Below, in pieces: positions 49,263 to 58,662 of a DNA stretch of 64,000 nucleotides. Under the pieces are notes generated by a model, which had not been told where the DNA came from, made no database searches, and saw nothing but the letters and a program-made list of their open reading frames with translations. The position numbers and the translations under genes were made by a program. This stretch comes from Actinoplanes lobatus (lineage in GTDB: Bacteria; Actinomycetota; Actinomycetes; Mycobacteriales; Micromonosporaceae), in contig NZ_JACHNC010000001.1 of NCBI RefSeq assembly GCF_014205215.1, positions 4,903,001-4,967,000 of the forward strand, read 5' to 3'. Within the stretch, counting starts at the first letter, position 1, and every line of letters begins with the position of its first letter.

Positions 49263-50048
49263 CTACCGCGGAAGCCGTTCTCCCGCCTCGATCGCGACCG
49301 GCAGCCGGTTCCCGGCCGGCGGCAGCGGGCAGGTCGCGAACGCGGTGTAGGCGCACGGCAGGTTCGTGGCCCGGTTGAAGTCGAGCACCACCGACCCGTC
49401 CTCCTCCGGCGGGGCGATGAACAGGCTGCGGTTCGCGGCGTAGGTGGTCAGCCCCGAGGTGGCGTCGGTGAACAGCGCGAACAGGGATCCCGGCGCGCCG
49501 CCGTTGAAGACGGTCAGCGACTGCGGCTCCCCGCCCACCGTGAACTCGACCCGGCCGGGCGACTCGTAGACGTGCTCGACGCCCTCGGCCACCGACCCGA
49601 CGGTGACCGGCTCCGGCTCGGCGAACGCCGTGAACCGGCCGCCGATCACCCACTTCTCCTCGGCCGGGTAGGCGGGCGTGCCGGTGTAGGCGGTCAGCAC
49701 CGGGTTGTCCGGATGCCGCGGCCGGATCACGTCGACGCCGCCCCGCCGGGCGACCTCGATCACCGCGCCGCCGTGGCCGACGGTGACACCGGCGTTCTCC
49801 GCCAGGGGCGGGAACCGGTGCGTCCCGGTCAGCTCCCGCCCGTCGACGGTGAGCGTCTCGCCGGCGCCGAGCGCCACGGTCACCCCGTCCGGGCCGCTGC
49901 TCCACTCACCGGGCGCGCCGTCGAAGCGCTGCGGGGTGGCGTCCAGCCAGTGCAGGCCGGTGATCGCGAGGAAGCCGTGCGGGTCGGCGCGCCGTTTCTC
50001 GTGGTCGGCGTGCCATTGGTCCCACTCCTGCTGGAACAAGGTCGTCAT
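49263..50048 (-). CDS. DUF1684 family protein
   Basis: A 261-residue protein with the DUF1684 signature at its C-terminus, DFNRATNLPCAYTAFATCP, followed by NRLPVAIEAGE, and the N-terminal WHADHEKRRADPHGFLAITGLHWL. The family has no established reaction. ATG at 50048; upstream, the strand diverges from the riboswitch-controlled aminotransferase unit. Confidence 0.85.
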   Translation of the reverse strand: MTTLFQQEWDQWHADHEKRRADPHGFLAITGLHWLDATPQRFDGAPGEWSSGPDGVTVALGAGETLTVDGRELTGTHRFPPLAENAGVTVGHGGAVIEVARRGGVDVIRPRHPDNPVLTAYTGTPAYPAEEKWVIGGRFTAFAEPEPVTVGSVAEGVEHVYESPGRVEFTVGGEPQSLTVFNGGAPGSLFALFTDATSGLTTYAANRSLFIAPPEEDGSVVLDFNRATNLPCAYTAFATCPLPPAGNRLPVAIEAGERLPR

Positions 50049-50119
50049 GCCATAGGACCTTAATCTCTACTTGTTGCATGGGTTATTGGCCGGGGTCGTG
50101 ACATCTGCTAACTTCCTCG

Positions 50120-50245
50120 GCAGGTCATGAGTGCCAGCGCGAAGCCCCGGCTCGCTGGCCGGCAACCCTCCAGTTCGCGACGGGGTGCCCCGGGTGAGGA
50201 CCGGGCCGGTGTCGTCCGACGCCGGCAAACGGCGAATCCGTGGAG
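50120..50245 (+). ncRNA. SAM-IV-type S-adenosylmethionine riboswitch
   Basis: GGTCATGAGTGCCAGCG begins at 50123, followed by AAGCCCCGGCTCGCTGGCCG (50142-50161), GCAACCCTCC and CGGGGTGCCCCGGGTGAGGACC, ending at 50202. GGTC and GACC form the basal helix; GCCAGCG pairs with CGCTGGC; GCCCCGG and CGGGGTGC give a pseudoknot-like pairing. This is the actinobacterial SAM-IV layout, which senses S-adenosylmethionine and usually shuts off sulfur or methionine genes. A further stem (GACGCCGGC) lies before the ribosome site of the downstream gene at 50254. Confidence 0.85.
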
Positions 50246-50253
50246 GCGCGGTC

Positions 50254-51480
50254 ATGCCATCTCTGGACATTCTCGGCGACGATCTCAAGGTTGCCCTCCC
50301 CTCCGGCGAACTGGTGCGTTTCGCCCACCTCGACTACGCGGCGTCGGCGCCGTGCGTGCGGGCCGCGGCCGACGCGGTCCAGGACCTTCTGCCACGCTAC
50401 GGCTCGGTGCACCGCGGCACCGGCGTACGCTCCCGCGGCTCCACGCTGGCGTACGAGCTGGCCCGCGACGTGGTCGCCGAGTTCGTGGGCGCCCGCCCCG
50501 GCGACGCGGTGATCTTCACCCGGAACACCACCGACGCGCTCAACCTGCTGGCCCGCGCGCTGCCGCCGGGCACCACCACGATCCAGTTCGAGGGCGAGCA
50601 CCACGCCAACCTGCTGCCCTGGCCGAACCCGCTGCGCCTGCCGCTGCCGGCGTCGTCCGGGGACGCCGTCACCGCGCTGCGGCAGGCGTGCGAGGGCCTG
50701 GACGGGCCGGCCGTGCTGACCGTCACCGGCGCGAGCAACGTCACCGGCGAGGTGTGGCCGGTCCGCGAGCTCGCCGAGGTGGCCCGCGCGCACGGCGTAC
50801 GGGTGATCGTCGACGCCGCCCAGCTGGCCCCGCACGCCCCCGTACGCCTCGACGACCTGGGCGCCGACTACCTGGCGTTCTCCGGCCACAAGCTGTACGC
50901 CCCGTTCGGCGCCGGGGTGCTGGCCGGCCGCTCGGACTGGCTGGACGCGGCGGAGCCGTACCTCGCCGGTGGCGGCGCGAGCGCCGTGGTGGGCGACCGT
51001 CCCGGCGACCTGACCTGGGCCACCGGCCCGGCCCGGCACGAGGGCGGCACCCCGAACCTGCCCGGCGCGGTGGCGCTGGCCGCGGTCTGCGAGGCGCTGG
51101 ACGCCGCCGACCGGGCCGCCCTGCACGCCCACGAGCAGGAACTGCTGGCCGGGTTGCGCGACGGTCTCGCCGGTCTGCCGGGAGCCACCGAGGTCAGCGT
51201 CTTCGGGCCGGACCACCCCCGGGTCGGGATCGTCTCGCTGGCCCTGGCGGATCACGATCCGGCGGCCGTGGCCCGGCGGCTGGACGCCGAGCACGGCATC
51301 GGCGTACGGGCCGGGCAGTTCTGCGCCCACCCGCTGGTCCGCCGGCTCACCCGTGACGGCCGCGCCGGGAGCTGCGGGGACGGCCCGCCCGGACTGCTGC
51401 GGATCAGCTTCGGCCTGGGCAGCACCGCCGAGGACACCGACCGGCTGCTCGACGGGCTCCGCGCGGTGCTCGGCACCTGA
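50254..51480 (+). CDS. PLP-dependent class V aminotransferase (cysteine desulfurase-like)
   Basis: A 408-residue fold-type I PLP enzyme: HLDYAASAPCVRAAADAVQD, YGSVHRGTGVRSRGSTLAYE, FTRNTTDALNLLARAL, VDAAQLAPHAPVRLDDLGADY, and the PLP lysine in LAFSGHKLYAPFG. The C-terminal part has GIGVRAGQFCAHPLVRRL, whose cysteine could act as persulfide carrier. ATG at 50254 has GGAGG 7 bases upstream. Control by a SAM riboswitch points to sulfur amino acid metabolism, for example cysteine or selenocysteine lyase activity. The frame extends upstream to 50131 through the riboswitch and should not be used. Confidence 0.9.
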   Translation: MPSLDILGDDLKVALPSGELVRFAHLDYAASAPCVRAAADAVQDLLPRYGSVHRGTGVRSRGSTLAYELARDVVAEFVGARPGDAVIFTRNTTDALNLLARALPPGTTTIQFEGEHHANLLPWPNPLRLPLPASSGDAVTALRQACEGLDGPAVLTVTGASNVTGEVWPVRELAEVARAHGVRVIVDAAQLAPHAPVRLDDLGADYLAFSGHKLYAPFGAGVLAGRSDWLDAAEPYLAGGGASAVVGDRPGDLTWATGPARHEGGTPNLPGAVALAAVCEALDAADRAALHAHEQELLAGLRDGLAGLPGATEVSVFGPDHPRVGIVSLALADHDPAAVARRLDAEHGIGVRAGQFCAHPLVRRLTRDGRAGSCGDGPPGLLRISFGLGSTAEDTDRLLDGLRAVLGT

Positions 51481-51535
51481 TTCGCAACCGGAAGGGTTCT
51501 GAGACCCGGGCACCGGGAAGCCGATCGTTCCCACC

Positions 51536-53827
51536 GTGGCGACGTGGATGACGCGGCTCCGTGACCGGCTCCCGGCCGGCGGCGGCCTCCGGGACGAGGA
51601 CTGGGAGGGCCGGCACCGGCTTCTGACGGTGCTGCTCGCCGTCTGCATGGTGCTGCTGACGGTGTTCGGCGTGTTCCGCGCCGAGCACCCCGCCGACCTG
51701 CTGATCATCGACGGCCTGTTGCTGCCCGGCCTGGTCGCGGCCGCGCGGTTGCGGAACCGGCGGGCCCGGTCGATCGCCGTGGCGCTCGGCTTCGCGGTGT
51801 CGTGCGCCGGGTTCGTATCGCTGTGTCACGGTCTCACCGAGGCGCACTTCACGTTCTTCATCGTGATCGGGGCGCTCGCCCTCTACCGGGACTGGGCGCC
51901 GTTCGGTGGCTTCCTGGCCGTCACCGTGGTGCACCACGCCGGCTTCGGGGCGGCCGATGCCGGCCACACCTTCGGCCACGGCCAGGCGCAGGCGAACCCG
52001 CTGGTCTGGGCGCTGCTGCACGGCATCGCGGTGCTGGCCGCCGCCGGATTCCACGTGGTCGCCTGGCGGCTGACCGAGACCGAGGAGCGGCGCGCCCAGG
52101 ACAACCTGGACGAGAGCCAGGCCCAGCTCGGTGTCGCCTTCGACGAGACGCCGGTGCCGATGGCCATGTTCGGCCCGGACGGGCGGATCCTGCGCATCAA
52201 CCCGGCGTACCGGGACTGGCTGCGCCTGCCCGACCGGCTGCCGGACGGGTTCCGCGTCGCCGACCTGCCGCTCGTCCAGGTCGACGAGAGCGAGCCGAGC
52301 CTGATGCGGCTGGCCACCGAGTCCCGCGAGCCGACGAACGTGACCCGGCAGTACCGGCGTACCGACGACGGCTCGCTGATCTGGGTGCAGACCCACGCCA
52401 CCGGCCTGCGCGACCGCGCCGGCCGGCTGCGGCTGGTCCTGGCACACTGCATCGACGTCACCGCGACCCGCGACCACGAGGCCGAGCTGCGCCACCAGGT
52501 GCGGCACGACTCGCTCACCGGCCTGCTGTCCCGCAAGGCGTTCGAGGAGGACCTGGAGCTGCTGCTGGCGAGCAGCGCCGAACCGGTCAGCGTCATCTAC
52601 CTGGACGTCGACCGCTTCAAGTCGATCAACGACGAGGCCGGGCACGGCACCGGCGACGCCGTGCTGCGCGCCCTGGCCGCACGTCTCACCCAGGTCGTCC
52701 CGGACGGCGCCCTGCTCGCCCGGCTCGCCGGCGACGAGTTCATCGCGGCGCTGCCCGGCCCGTCCGGCACCGGCCTGCGGATCGGTAAAGGCATCCTCGC
52801 GTCGCTCGCCGGGCCGCTCGCCGTCGGTGGCTCCGAGCTGCCCGTGTCGGTCAGCGTCGGCGTCACCACGGCCTTCGGCGGGGTGTCCGCCGAGGAGGTC
52901 GTGCTCGCCGCGGACACCGCCATGTACGCGGCCAAGCGCGCCGGCGGCAACCGGCTCCAGGTGTTCACCGAGCAGCTGCGGGTGCCCGTGCAGGAGCGGA
53001 TCGCCGCGGAGGGCCGGTTGCGCCGCGCCCTGTCCGGCGACCTCCGGATCACCCTGCCGCTCTGGTTCCAGCCGGTGGTCTCCACCGCCACCGGGCGGAT
53101 CGCCGGGGCCGAGGCCCTGGTCCGGATGCGCACCCCGGACGGGGAGATCCTCACCCCGTACCACTTCGTCGGCGTGGCCGAGGAGACCGGCCTGATCGTG
53201 CCGCTCGGCGAGCACGTGCTCCGTTCCGCCGTCGACCACCTGCTGCACTGGTCGGACCGGCTCGGCTACGTGTCGGTCAACGTCAGCCCGCGGCAGCTCG
53301 CCGAGCCGGACTTCGTGCCGATGGTGGCCGGGGTGCTGGCCGGCGCTCCCGGGCTGGACCCGTCCCGGATCGTCCTGGAGATCACCGAGACCGCGCTGCT
53401 GGACTCGGCGGTCGACGTCAGTGAGCGGCTCGCCTCGCTCAAGCACCTCGGCGTACGCATCGCCCTGGACGATTTCGGCACCGGATACAGCTCGCTGACC
53501 TGGCTCAAGTCGCTGCCCGCCGACATCGTCAAGCTGGACCGCTCGTTCGTGGCCGGTCTCGCCGAGGACCCGCGCAAGGCGTCGATCATCCAGGCCGTGC
53601 TGTGGCTGGCCCACTCGCTGGGCATGTCCACGATCGCCGAGGGCGTCGAGGAGCTGTCCGACTGGGAGGCGCTCAAGGCCGCCGGTTGCCCGGCCGTACA
53701 GGGCTATCTGTTCAGCAAGCCGCTGCCCGCCCCGGCGTTCGACCGGATGCTTCTGGCATCCCACGAAAGGGCCACCTCGGGTGGAGTTCACTTGAACGAA
53801 ACCACCGGGACGGTTCTGGCCGGTTAG
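51536..53827 (+). CDS. Membrane-bound GGDEF-EAL cyclic-di-GMP protein with a PAS domain
   Basis: A 763-residue protein: five or six N-terminal membrane helices (about 25-170), a PAS domain (about 195-315), a GGDEF domain (about 330-490) whose motif reads LAGDEF, and an EAL domain (about 500-745) with EALVRM, LEITETALL, DDFGTGYSSL and IAEGVE all intact. The EAL domain should hydrolyse cyclic-di-GMP; the AGDEF variant may still make it, but no RxxD inhibition site is evident. GTG at 51536; ATG at 51548 is possible. The GH92 gene follows after 12 bases. Confidence 0.92.
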   Translation: MATWMTRLRDRLPAGGGLRDEDWEGRHRLLTVLLAVCMVLLTVFGVFRAEHPADLLIIDGLLLPGLVAAARLRNRRARSIAVALGFAVSCAGFVSLCHGLTEAHFTFFIVIGALALYRDWAPFGGFLAVTVVHHAGFGAADAGHTFGHGQAQANPLVWALLHGIAVLAAAGFHVVAWRLTETEERRAQDNLDESQAQLGVAFDETPVPMAMFGPDGRILRINPAYRDWLRLPDRLPDGFRVADLPLVQVDESEPSLMRLATESREPTNVTRQYRRTDDGSLIWVQTHATGLRDRAGRLRLVLAHCIDVTATRDHEAELRHQVRHDSLTGLLSRKAFEEDLELLLASSAEPVSVIYLDVDRFKSINDEAGHGTGDAVLRALAARLTQVVPDGALLARLAGDEFIAALPGPSGTGLRIGKGILASLAGPLAVGGSELPVSVSVGVTTAFGGVSAEEVVLAADTAMYAAKRAGGNRLQVFTEQLRVPVQERIAAEGRLRRALSGDLRITLPLWFQPVVSTATGRIAGAEALVRMRTPDGEILTPYHFVGVAEETGLIVPLGEHVLRSAVDHLLHWSDRLGYVSVNVSPRQLAEPDFVPMVAGVLAGAPGLDPSRIVLEITETALLDSAVDVSERLASLKHLGVRIALDDFGTGYSSLTWLKSLPADIVKLDRSFVAGLAEDPRKASIIQAVLWLAHSLGMSTIAEGVEELSDWEALKAAGCPAVQGYLFSKPLPAPAFDRMLLASHERATSGGVHLNETTGTVLAG

Positions 53828-53839
53828 AGTCCGGCCATC

Positions 53840-56071
53840 CTGGACAACGTTGATCCCTTCATCGGCACAGCGGCCACCGATCTGCCTCGGGCACACGGTC
53901 TCGCCGCTACCTGGTGGTGGCCGAAACCTCAGGTGGGCAACACCCACCCGGGGGCCACCTCCCCCTTCGGCATGGTCTCGGCCTGTGCCTACTCGGGGGC
54001 CTACCCGACCGGCTACGGCCGGTACGCCAAGAACACCGAGGGCGTGCCGGAGGACATGTTCGGCCGGATGCAGGCGTCCGGCTTCACCCACTTCCAGCAG
54101 TCCGGCACCGGCGCCATCCGCAAGTACTACAACTATGTGCGGGTCACGCCGATGGTGCAGCCGCTCGACGACCTGGGCCAGTCCTGGGCGCTGGAGGACG
54201 AGCGCGCCGAAGCCGGCTACTACGCCGCCAACCTCGCGACCGGCATCCGCTCCGAGGTCACCGTCGGCGAGAAGGTGGCGGTGCACCGCTACACCTTCCC
54301 CGACCACCACAGCGCCCGGCTCGTCATCGACCTGTCCTGCGGCGGCCTCGCCATCGACCTCGGCCGGACCGTGCCGCTGCGCGCCCAGATCGAGAGCATG
54401 GGCCACGGCCGGGCACAGGGCACCGTGGTCATGGAGGGCGTGCCGCTGTCGGTGTACGTCGAGGTGGACAGTCCCGGCTGGCGGCAGATGCTCTGGTACG
54501 ACCGGCGGCTCATCCCCGGCGGCACCCGGCTCGACTTCGACAGCATCCGGCACACCACGCTGCGCCCGTTCGGCATGCTCTTCATGGGCGCCGCCCGGGC
54601 CGGGCAGACCATAGAGGTCCGGCTGGGCTTTTCGCTGCGCGGCTGCGACCAGGCCCGGCGCAACCTGGAACGCGAGTGCGGCGCGGGGCAGAGCGCCTTC
54701 GAGACGGTCCGCGCCCGGACCCGCTCCCGCTGGCGCGACCACCTGGGCCGGGTGCAGGTCGAAGGTGGTACGGACGCGCGCCGCACGGTGATGGCGACCG
54801 CCCTCTACCACTCGCTGATCAAGCCGTGCATCGCCGAGGACGAGAGCCCGAACTGGCCCGACCCCGGCCCGTACGCGTTCGACGTCTGCACCATGTGGGA
54901 CATCTACAAGACGCAGATCCCACTGCTGTCGGCGATCGTCCCGGACCGGGCCGGCGACGTGCTGGAGTCGCTGATCCGGGTGTGCGAGGAGGAGGGCAAC
55001 TTCCCGATCGGCTACCGGATGGCCCGCGGCGCCGACCGGTTCTTCCGGCAGGCCAGCGCGCTCGCGCACACCGCCCTGGCCGACGTGCACGCGCTGCGGC
55101 GGCCGGGCATCGACTGGAGCTGGGCGCTCGTGCACATGGTCGACGACCTGCGCCGGCTCTACGGGGAGGACTTCTGGGAGCACGGCGTGGTGCACCCGAT
55201 CACGCACACCCTCGATCTCTCGTACGCCCATCACTGCACCGCGCAGGTGGCCCGCGCCCTGAACGACCACCGCCTGGCCGATGATCTGGAGCGGCGCAGC
55301 CGCGACTGGATCAACGCCTTCGACCCGGCCACCGGCCTGCTGCGCGACTCGGAGTTCTACGAGGGTGGCAAGTGGAACTACTCGTTCCGGCTGCTGCACG
55401 ACATGGCCGGGCGGATCCGGATGGCCGGCGGCGACACCGCGTTCACCGCGATGCTGGACCGGTTCTTCGGCTACGGCGCCGAGCCGGTCAAGCAGCCCGG
55501 CCGCTGCCCGGATCCGATCGAGATGACCGCCGGGTACGCGCTCAACCGTTTCGAGGGCCTGAACAACGAGCCGGACATGGAAGTGCCCTGGGCCTACCAC
55601 TACGCGGGCCGCCCGGACCGTACCGCCGAGATCGTCAACTCAGGCCTGACGTGGCAGTTCGGCACCGGACCGGGCGGGCTTCCGGGCAACGACGACTCCG
55701 GCGGCCTGAGCTCCTGGTACGTCTGGGCGTCACTGGGCCTGTTCCCGGTGGCCGGACAGAACCTCTTCCTGGTCAACGCACCCGCCTTCGCCCGCGCCTC
55801 GCTCCAGGTCGAGGGCGGCGAGTTCGTCATCGAGACCAGCGGGCATCGAGATTCACCGATCGGTGTCGACGGCATCGACCGCGACCCGCCACCCCAGTAC
55901 GTGCAATCCGCGACCCTCAACGGGAGGCCCCTGCACGCCACCCACCTGAACGCGGCCGACGTCCATCACGGCGGACGGCTGCATCTGCGGCTCGGGCCCG
56001 AGCCCTCCACCTGGGGGCAACGGATCCGGCCGCCTTCCCTCTCCGATCCGCACCCTAAGGAACGCCGATGA
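53840..56071 (+). CDS. GH92-family alpha-mannosidase-like glycoside hydrolase
   Basis: A protein of about 743 residues. GH92 hallmarks: GNTHPGATSPFGMVSACAYS, the SGFTHFQQSGTG motif, TMWDIYKTQIPL, GLNNEPDMEVPWAYHYAG and GNDDSGGLSSWYVWASLGLF, whose Asp pair belongs to the Ca-dependent inverting mechanism. The family N-terminus NVDPFIGT is encoded upstream of the first usual start codon (GTG 53933), in a frame offering only CTG 53840 or ATC 53837 after the stop of the preceding gene, so a rare start is proposed. No signal peptide is visible, so the enzyme may be intracellular. It overlaps the glycosyltransferase start by four bases (ATGA). Confidence 0.85.
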   Translation: MDNVDPFIGTAATDLPRAHGLAATWWWPKPQVGNTHPGATSPFGMVSACAYSGAYPTGYGRYAKNTEGVPEDMFGRMQASGFTHFQQSGTGAIRKYYNYVRVTPMVQPLDDLGQSWALEDERAEAGYYAANLATGIRSEVTVGEKVAVHRYTFPDHHSARLVIDLSCGGLAIDLGRTVPLRAQIESMGHGRAQGTVVMEGVPLSVYVEVDSPGWRQMLWYDRRLIPGGTRLDFDSIRHTTLRPFGMLFMGAARAGQTIEVRLGFSLRGCDQARRNLERECGAGQSAFETVRARTRSRWRDHLGRVQVEGGTDARRTVMATALYHSLIKPCIAEDESPNWPDPGPYAFDVCTMWDIYKTQIPLLSAIVPDRAGDVLESLIRVCEEEGNFPIGYRMARGADRFFRQASALAHTALADVHALRRPGIDWSWALVHMVDDLRRLYGEDFWEHGVVHPITHTLDLSYAHHCTAQVARALNDHRLADDLERRSRDWINAFDPATGLLRDSEFYEGGKWNYSFRLLHDMAGRIRMAGGDTAFTAMLDRFFGYGAEPVKQPGRCPDPIEMTAGYALNRFEGLNNEPDMEVPWAYHYAGRPDRTAEIVNSGLTWQFGTGPGGLPGNDDSGGLSSWYVWASLGLFPVAGQNLFLVNAPAFARASLQVEGGEFVIETSGHRDSPIGVDGIDRDPPPQYVQSATLNGRPLHATHLNAADVHHGGRLHLRLGPEPSTWGQRIRPPSLSDPHPKERR

Positions 56072-57327
56072 GCCGACCGACCCGCCGCCTCGTGATCGCG
56101 GTCCGAGCCGATCCGGTCATCTGTGGACACTCCGGCGAGGCCCGCAACCTCGCCGAAGTGGCCCTCACCCGTGGTTTCGACGATGTACGGCTGCTCACCT
56201 GGCCGATCCCCGCCCTGCAATCGGCCGGGCTGCCGCTCAAGCCGCTCGACCGGCTGCTGCCGTACAGCCCCGGCATCACCGTGGAACGGCCCGAGGCGGT
56301 GGGCGACTACCGGGTCCCGGACGGCCGCCACCTGGCCGGGCTCACCGGCCGCCTGGTCGAGCTGCTCGCCGAACCGGTGCCCACCGTCTGCCTGTCGATG
56401 TACCTGGTACCCCACACCCAGGTGATCAACGACGCGGTCACCGCGGCCCGGGCCGCCGGGTTCGCCCCCGACGTGCACACCATCGCCAAGGCGGTCGGCT
56501 CCGACGTCACCAACGTCATCCGCTCCTGCCTGCGCGAGGGCCGGTTCGGGGCGGCCACCGTGCTGCTCACCACCTTCCTGGCCAGCGACGAGGTGGTGGC
56601 GGTCTCCGAGTACACCCGCGACGAGATCATCGCCGCGGCCGAGGAGGTCGACGCCCACTGCGGCACCGGCTTCGCCGAACAGTGCCGGGACCGGGTCACC
56701 GTCAGCTACCCGCCGATCGACGCGGCCGCCTTCGTGGACCCCGACCCGGTCGCCGTCGACGCCGCCCTGGCCAACCGCGGCCTGAAACGCGGGAAGTACA
56801 TCCTGTTCCTCTCCCGGGTGGCCCGCGCCAAGGGCATCTACGACCTGGTCATCGCGTACGGCCAGATGCGCTGCCGGGACGACGTGACACTCGTCGTGGC
56901 GGGCACCGGGCCGGCCCTCGAACACGTGCGGGCGATGGCCAAGGAGGACGACCGGATCATCTTCCTCACCGATGTGGACGACGACGAGAAGCCGCTGCTC
57001 ATGGCCGGATGCGCGGCGTACGCCCTGCCCACCAAACCGGAGCCGGACTTCGTCGAGACCTTCGGCATCGCGCTCGCCGAGAAGGCCCTCGCCGGCGGCG
57101 GGCCGATCATCACGACCACGACCGGGGGAGTGGGCGAGGCGGTCGGCGACACCGCGGTCATCGTCGAGGCGGGCGACATCGGCGGGCTCGCCGACGCGGT
57201 CGACCGGGTGGTGCTCGACATGTCCGCCGAGGAACGCCGGGACCTGGAGGTGCGCGCGCGGGCACACGCCATGACCTTCGACCGCGGCGCCGTCTTCGAC
57301 CAGCTCTTCCAGATCAAAACCGAATGA
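56068..57327 (+). CDS. GT4-like glycosyltransferase
   Basis: A 419-residue GT-B-fold protein: ADPVICGHSGEARNLAEVAL near the N-terminus, VAVSEYTRDEIIA, then YILFLSRVARAKGIYDLVIAYG, VVAGTGPALEHVRAMA and PEPDFVETFGIALAEKALAGG with the E(x7)E motif of retaining GT4 enzymes. It transfers a sugar from a nucleotide donor to an unknown acceptor. Coupling to the GH92 gene by overlap suggests mannose or mannoside metabolism. A strong hairpin follows 5 bases after its stop. Confidence 0.88.
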   Translation: MSRPTRRLVIAVRADPVICGHSGEARNLAEVALTRGFDDVRLLTWPIPALQSAGLPLKPLDRLLPYSPGITVERPEAVGDYRVPDGRHLAGLTGRLVELLAEPVPTVCLSMYLVPHTQVINDAVTAARAAGFAPDVHTIAKAVGSDVTNVIRSCLREGRFGAATVLLTTFLASDEVVAVSEYTRDEIIAAAEEVDAHCGTGFAEQCRDRVTVSYPPIDAAAFVDPDPVAVDAALANRGLKRGKYILFLSRVARAKGIYDLVIAYGQMRCRDDVTLVVAGTGPALEHVRAMAKEDDRIIFLTDVDDDEKPLLMAGCAAYALPTKPEPDFVETFGIALAEKALAGGGPIITTTTGGVGEAVGDTAVIVEAGDIGGLADAVDRVVLDMSAEERRDLEVRARAHAMTFDRGAVFDQLFQIKTE

Positions 57328-57331
57328 CCAC

Positions 57332-57367
57332 GGTACGGGGGACGAGCGCGCGCTCGTCCCCCGTACC
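57332..57367 (+). terminator. Strong rho-independent terminator after the GT4 gene
   Basis: A 17-bp perfect inverted repeat (arms 57332-57348 and 57351-57367; GGTACGGGGGACGAGCG and its complement) followed by the T-containing stretch ATCTTGATCTTTG. It closes the GH92-GT4 unit. Confidence 0.8.
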
Positions 57368-58179
57368 CCTCGGATCTTGATCTTTGTGGTCGAGGTCCGC
57401 GTTTCGCTCCTTTTGCGGTACGCGTGTCGTCGTCCCGTTCGTCACAGGGCCGTTCCGCCCGCCCGGCCCCGCTCGCTGCCCGCTCCAGCCTGTGCCGCCC
57501 CCGCCGGGCTGAGATCGGTGGGACACCCCCGCATGTGCCGCCGCTTGCGCCGGGTGGGTGGTTGCGGTCGTGCTCGCCAGGCATCCTGGGCGCTGCTCCC
57601 GGCCGTCAGGCCGCTTGCGCCGGGTGGGTGGTTGCGGTTGTGCTCGCCAGGCATCCTGGGCGCTGCTCCCGGCCGTCAGGCCGCTTGCGCCGGGTGGGTG
57701 GTTGCGGTTGTGCTCGCCAGGCATCCTGGGCGCTGCTCCCGGCCGTCAGGCCGCTTGCGCCGGGTGGGTGATGGCGCTTGGTGCCGGTCGCGCCACGGGA
57801 ACCCGCCGGAAGTCACTCACCGTGACCGCAATCTTGGGGTATGTGAGGGTGCGTGGTACATCCATGCTGTTCTGGCTACCTCTATCCTCCACAAGAGCCG
57901 GTGAACCGGCTTCATCGCTCACGCGGAGTGCCGGCCGGTCGGGCTTTCGGCGGTGAACGCACACGAAAGCCGCCACGTGGGCGGCCATCGCCCCGATAGG
58001 GCACCTAGGCGACCACGACACCGCCACCGTGCGCGCCCACCCGCCCTCGCGAAAGCGCGCCCACCCGCACCGGGCGACCGGCGCAACGGCCGCGAGCGGG
58101 CAACCCCGTGCCTGGGAAGCAAGACCGCGACCACCCGCACCGGGCGACCGGCGCAACGGCCAAGGACGGGCAACGATCT
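57368..58179. repeat. Gene-free gap with a 70-bp tandem array and a dispersed element
   Basis: 57541-57769: three 70-bp copies plus a 19-base part, each starting CCGCTTGCGCCGGGTGGGTG. 57771-57822 and 57880-57970 match, in inverted orientation, two segments near 62521-62575 and 61685-61775. 58055-58165 carries a duplicated ACCCGCACCGGGCGACCGGC block. Several open frames cross the gap but none has a ribosome site or a recognisable product. Confidence 0.85.
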
Positions 58180-58662
58180 CTAGATCTTGTGCTCCGCGGC
58201 CAGTCGCTCGAGTTTGGCGTAACCCTCGTTGACGCCGACCTCCATGCCGCTCTGCAACCAGGCGTCCCGGCCCTCGAAGCTGTCCACCAGCGACTGCGCG
58301 TGCAGCCGGGTCCGCCCGTCGCCGAGGTCCTCGAACCACAGCGTCTCCAGTGCCACACCCTCCGGCTGGCCCTCGAAGGTGAAGGTCTGCACGATCCGCT
58401 CCGGTCCCACCTCGTGGAAGGTGCCGCGGAACGCGTACTCCTCGTCGCCGCGCCTGGCCACATACCGCCAGCTGCCACCGGTCCGCGCGTCCCAGTAGTC
58501 GATGGTGTTGGTCAGCGAGTCCGGACCGCTCCACAGCACGAAGATCTCCGGATCGGTGTGCGCCCGGAGCAGCTGCGCCGGGGTGGCCGCGAAGTCCCGG
58601 GTGAGCCGGATGATCGGCAGCTTCGGGTCGGCCTCGATGGTGGCCTCCACGATCTTGTTCAT
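58180..58662 (-). CDS. SRPBCC/AHSA1-domain protein
   Basis: A 160-residue START-like (Bet v1-fold) protein: LTRDFAATPAQLLRAHTDPEIFVLWSG, YWDARTGGSWRYVARRG, FRGTFHEVGPERIVQTF and the C-terminal GMEVGVNEGYAKLERL. Such proteins bind hydrophobic ligands. Its ATG overlaps the stop of the ArsR gene by four bases, a pairing very common in actinobacteria; the ArsR protein probably controls it. ATG at 58662. Confidence 0.9.
   Translation of the reverse strand: MNKIVEATIEADPKLPIIRLTRDFAATPAQLLRAHTDPEIFVLWSGPDSLTNTIDYWDARTGGSWRYVARRGDEEYAFRGTFHEVGPERIVQTFTFEGQPEGVALETLWFEDLGDGRTRLHAQSLVDSFEGRDAWLQSGMEVGVNEGYAKLERLAAEHKI

Noticed and set aside
51404..55600. A 1398-codon open frame on the minus strand
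   Set aside because: It runs antisense through the aminotransferase, GGDEF-EAL and GH92 genes, is rich in Arg, Gly, Val and His, has no domain motif, and reflects the high GC content.
57541..57769. Possible CRISPR or coding repeat protein
   Set aside because: The 70-bp units are contiguous with no spacers, the period shifts the frame, and no ribosome site precedes any frame.
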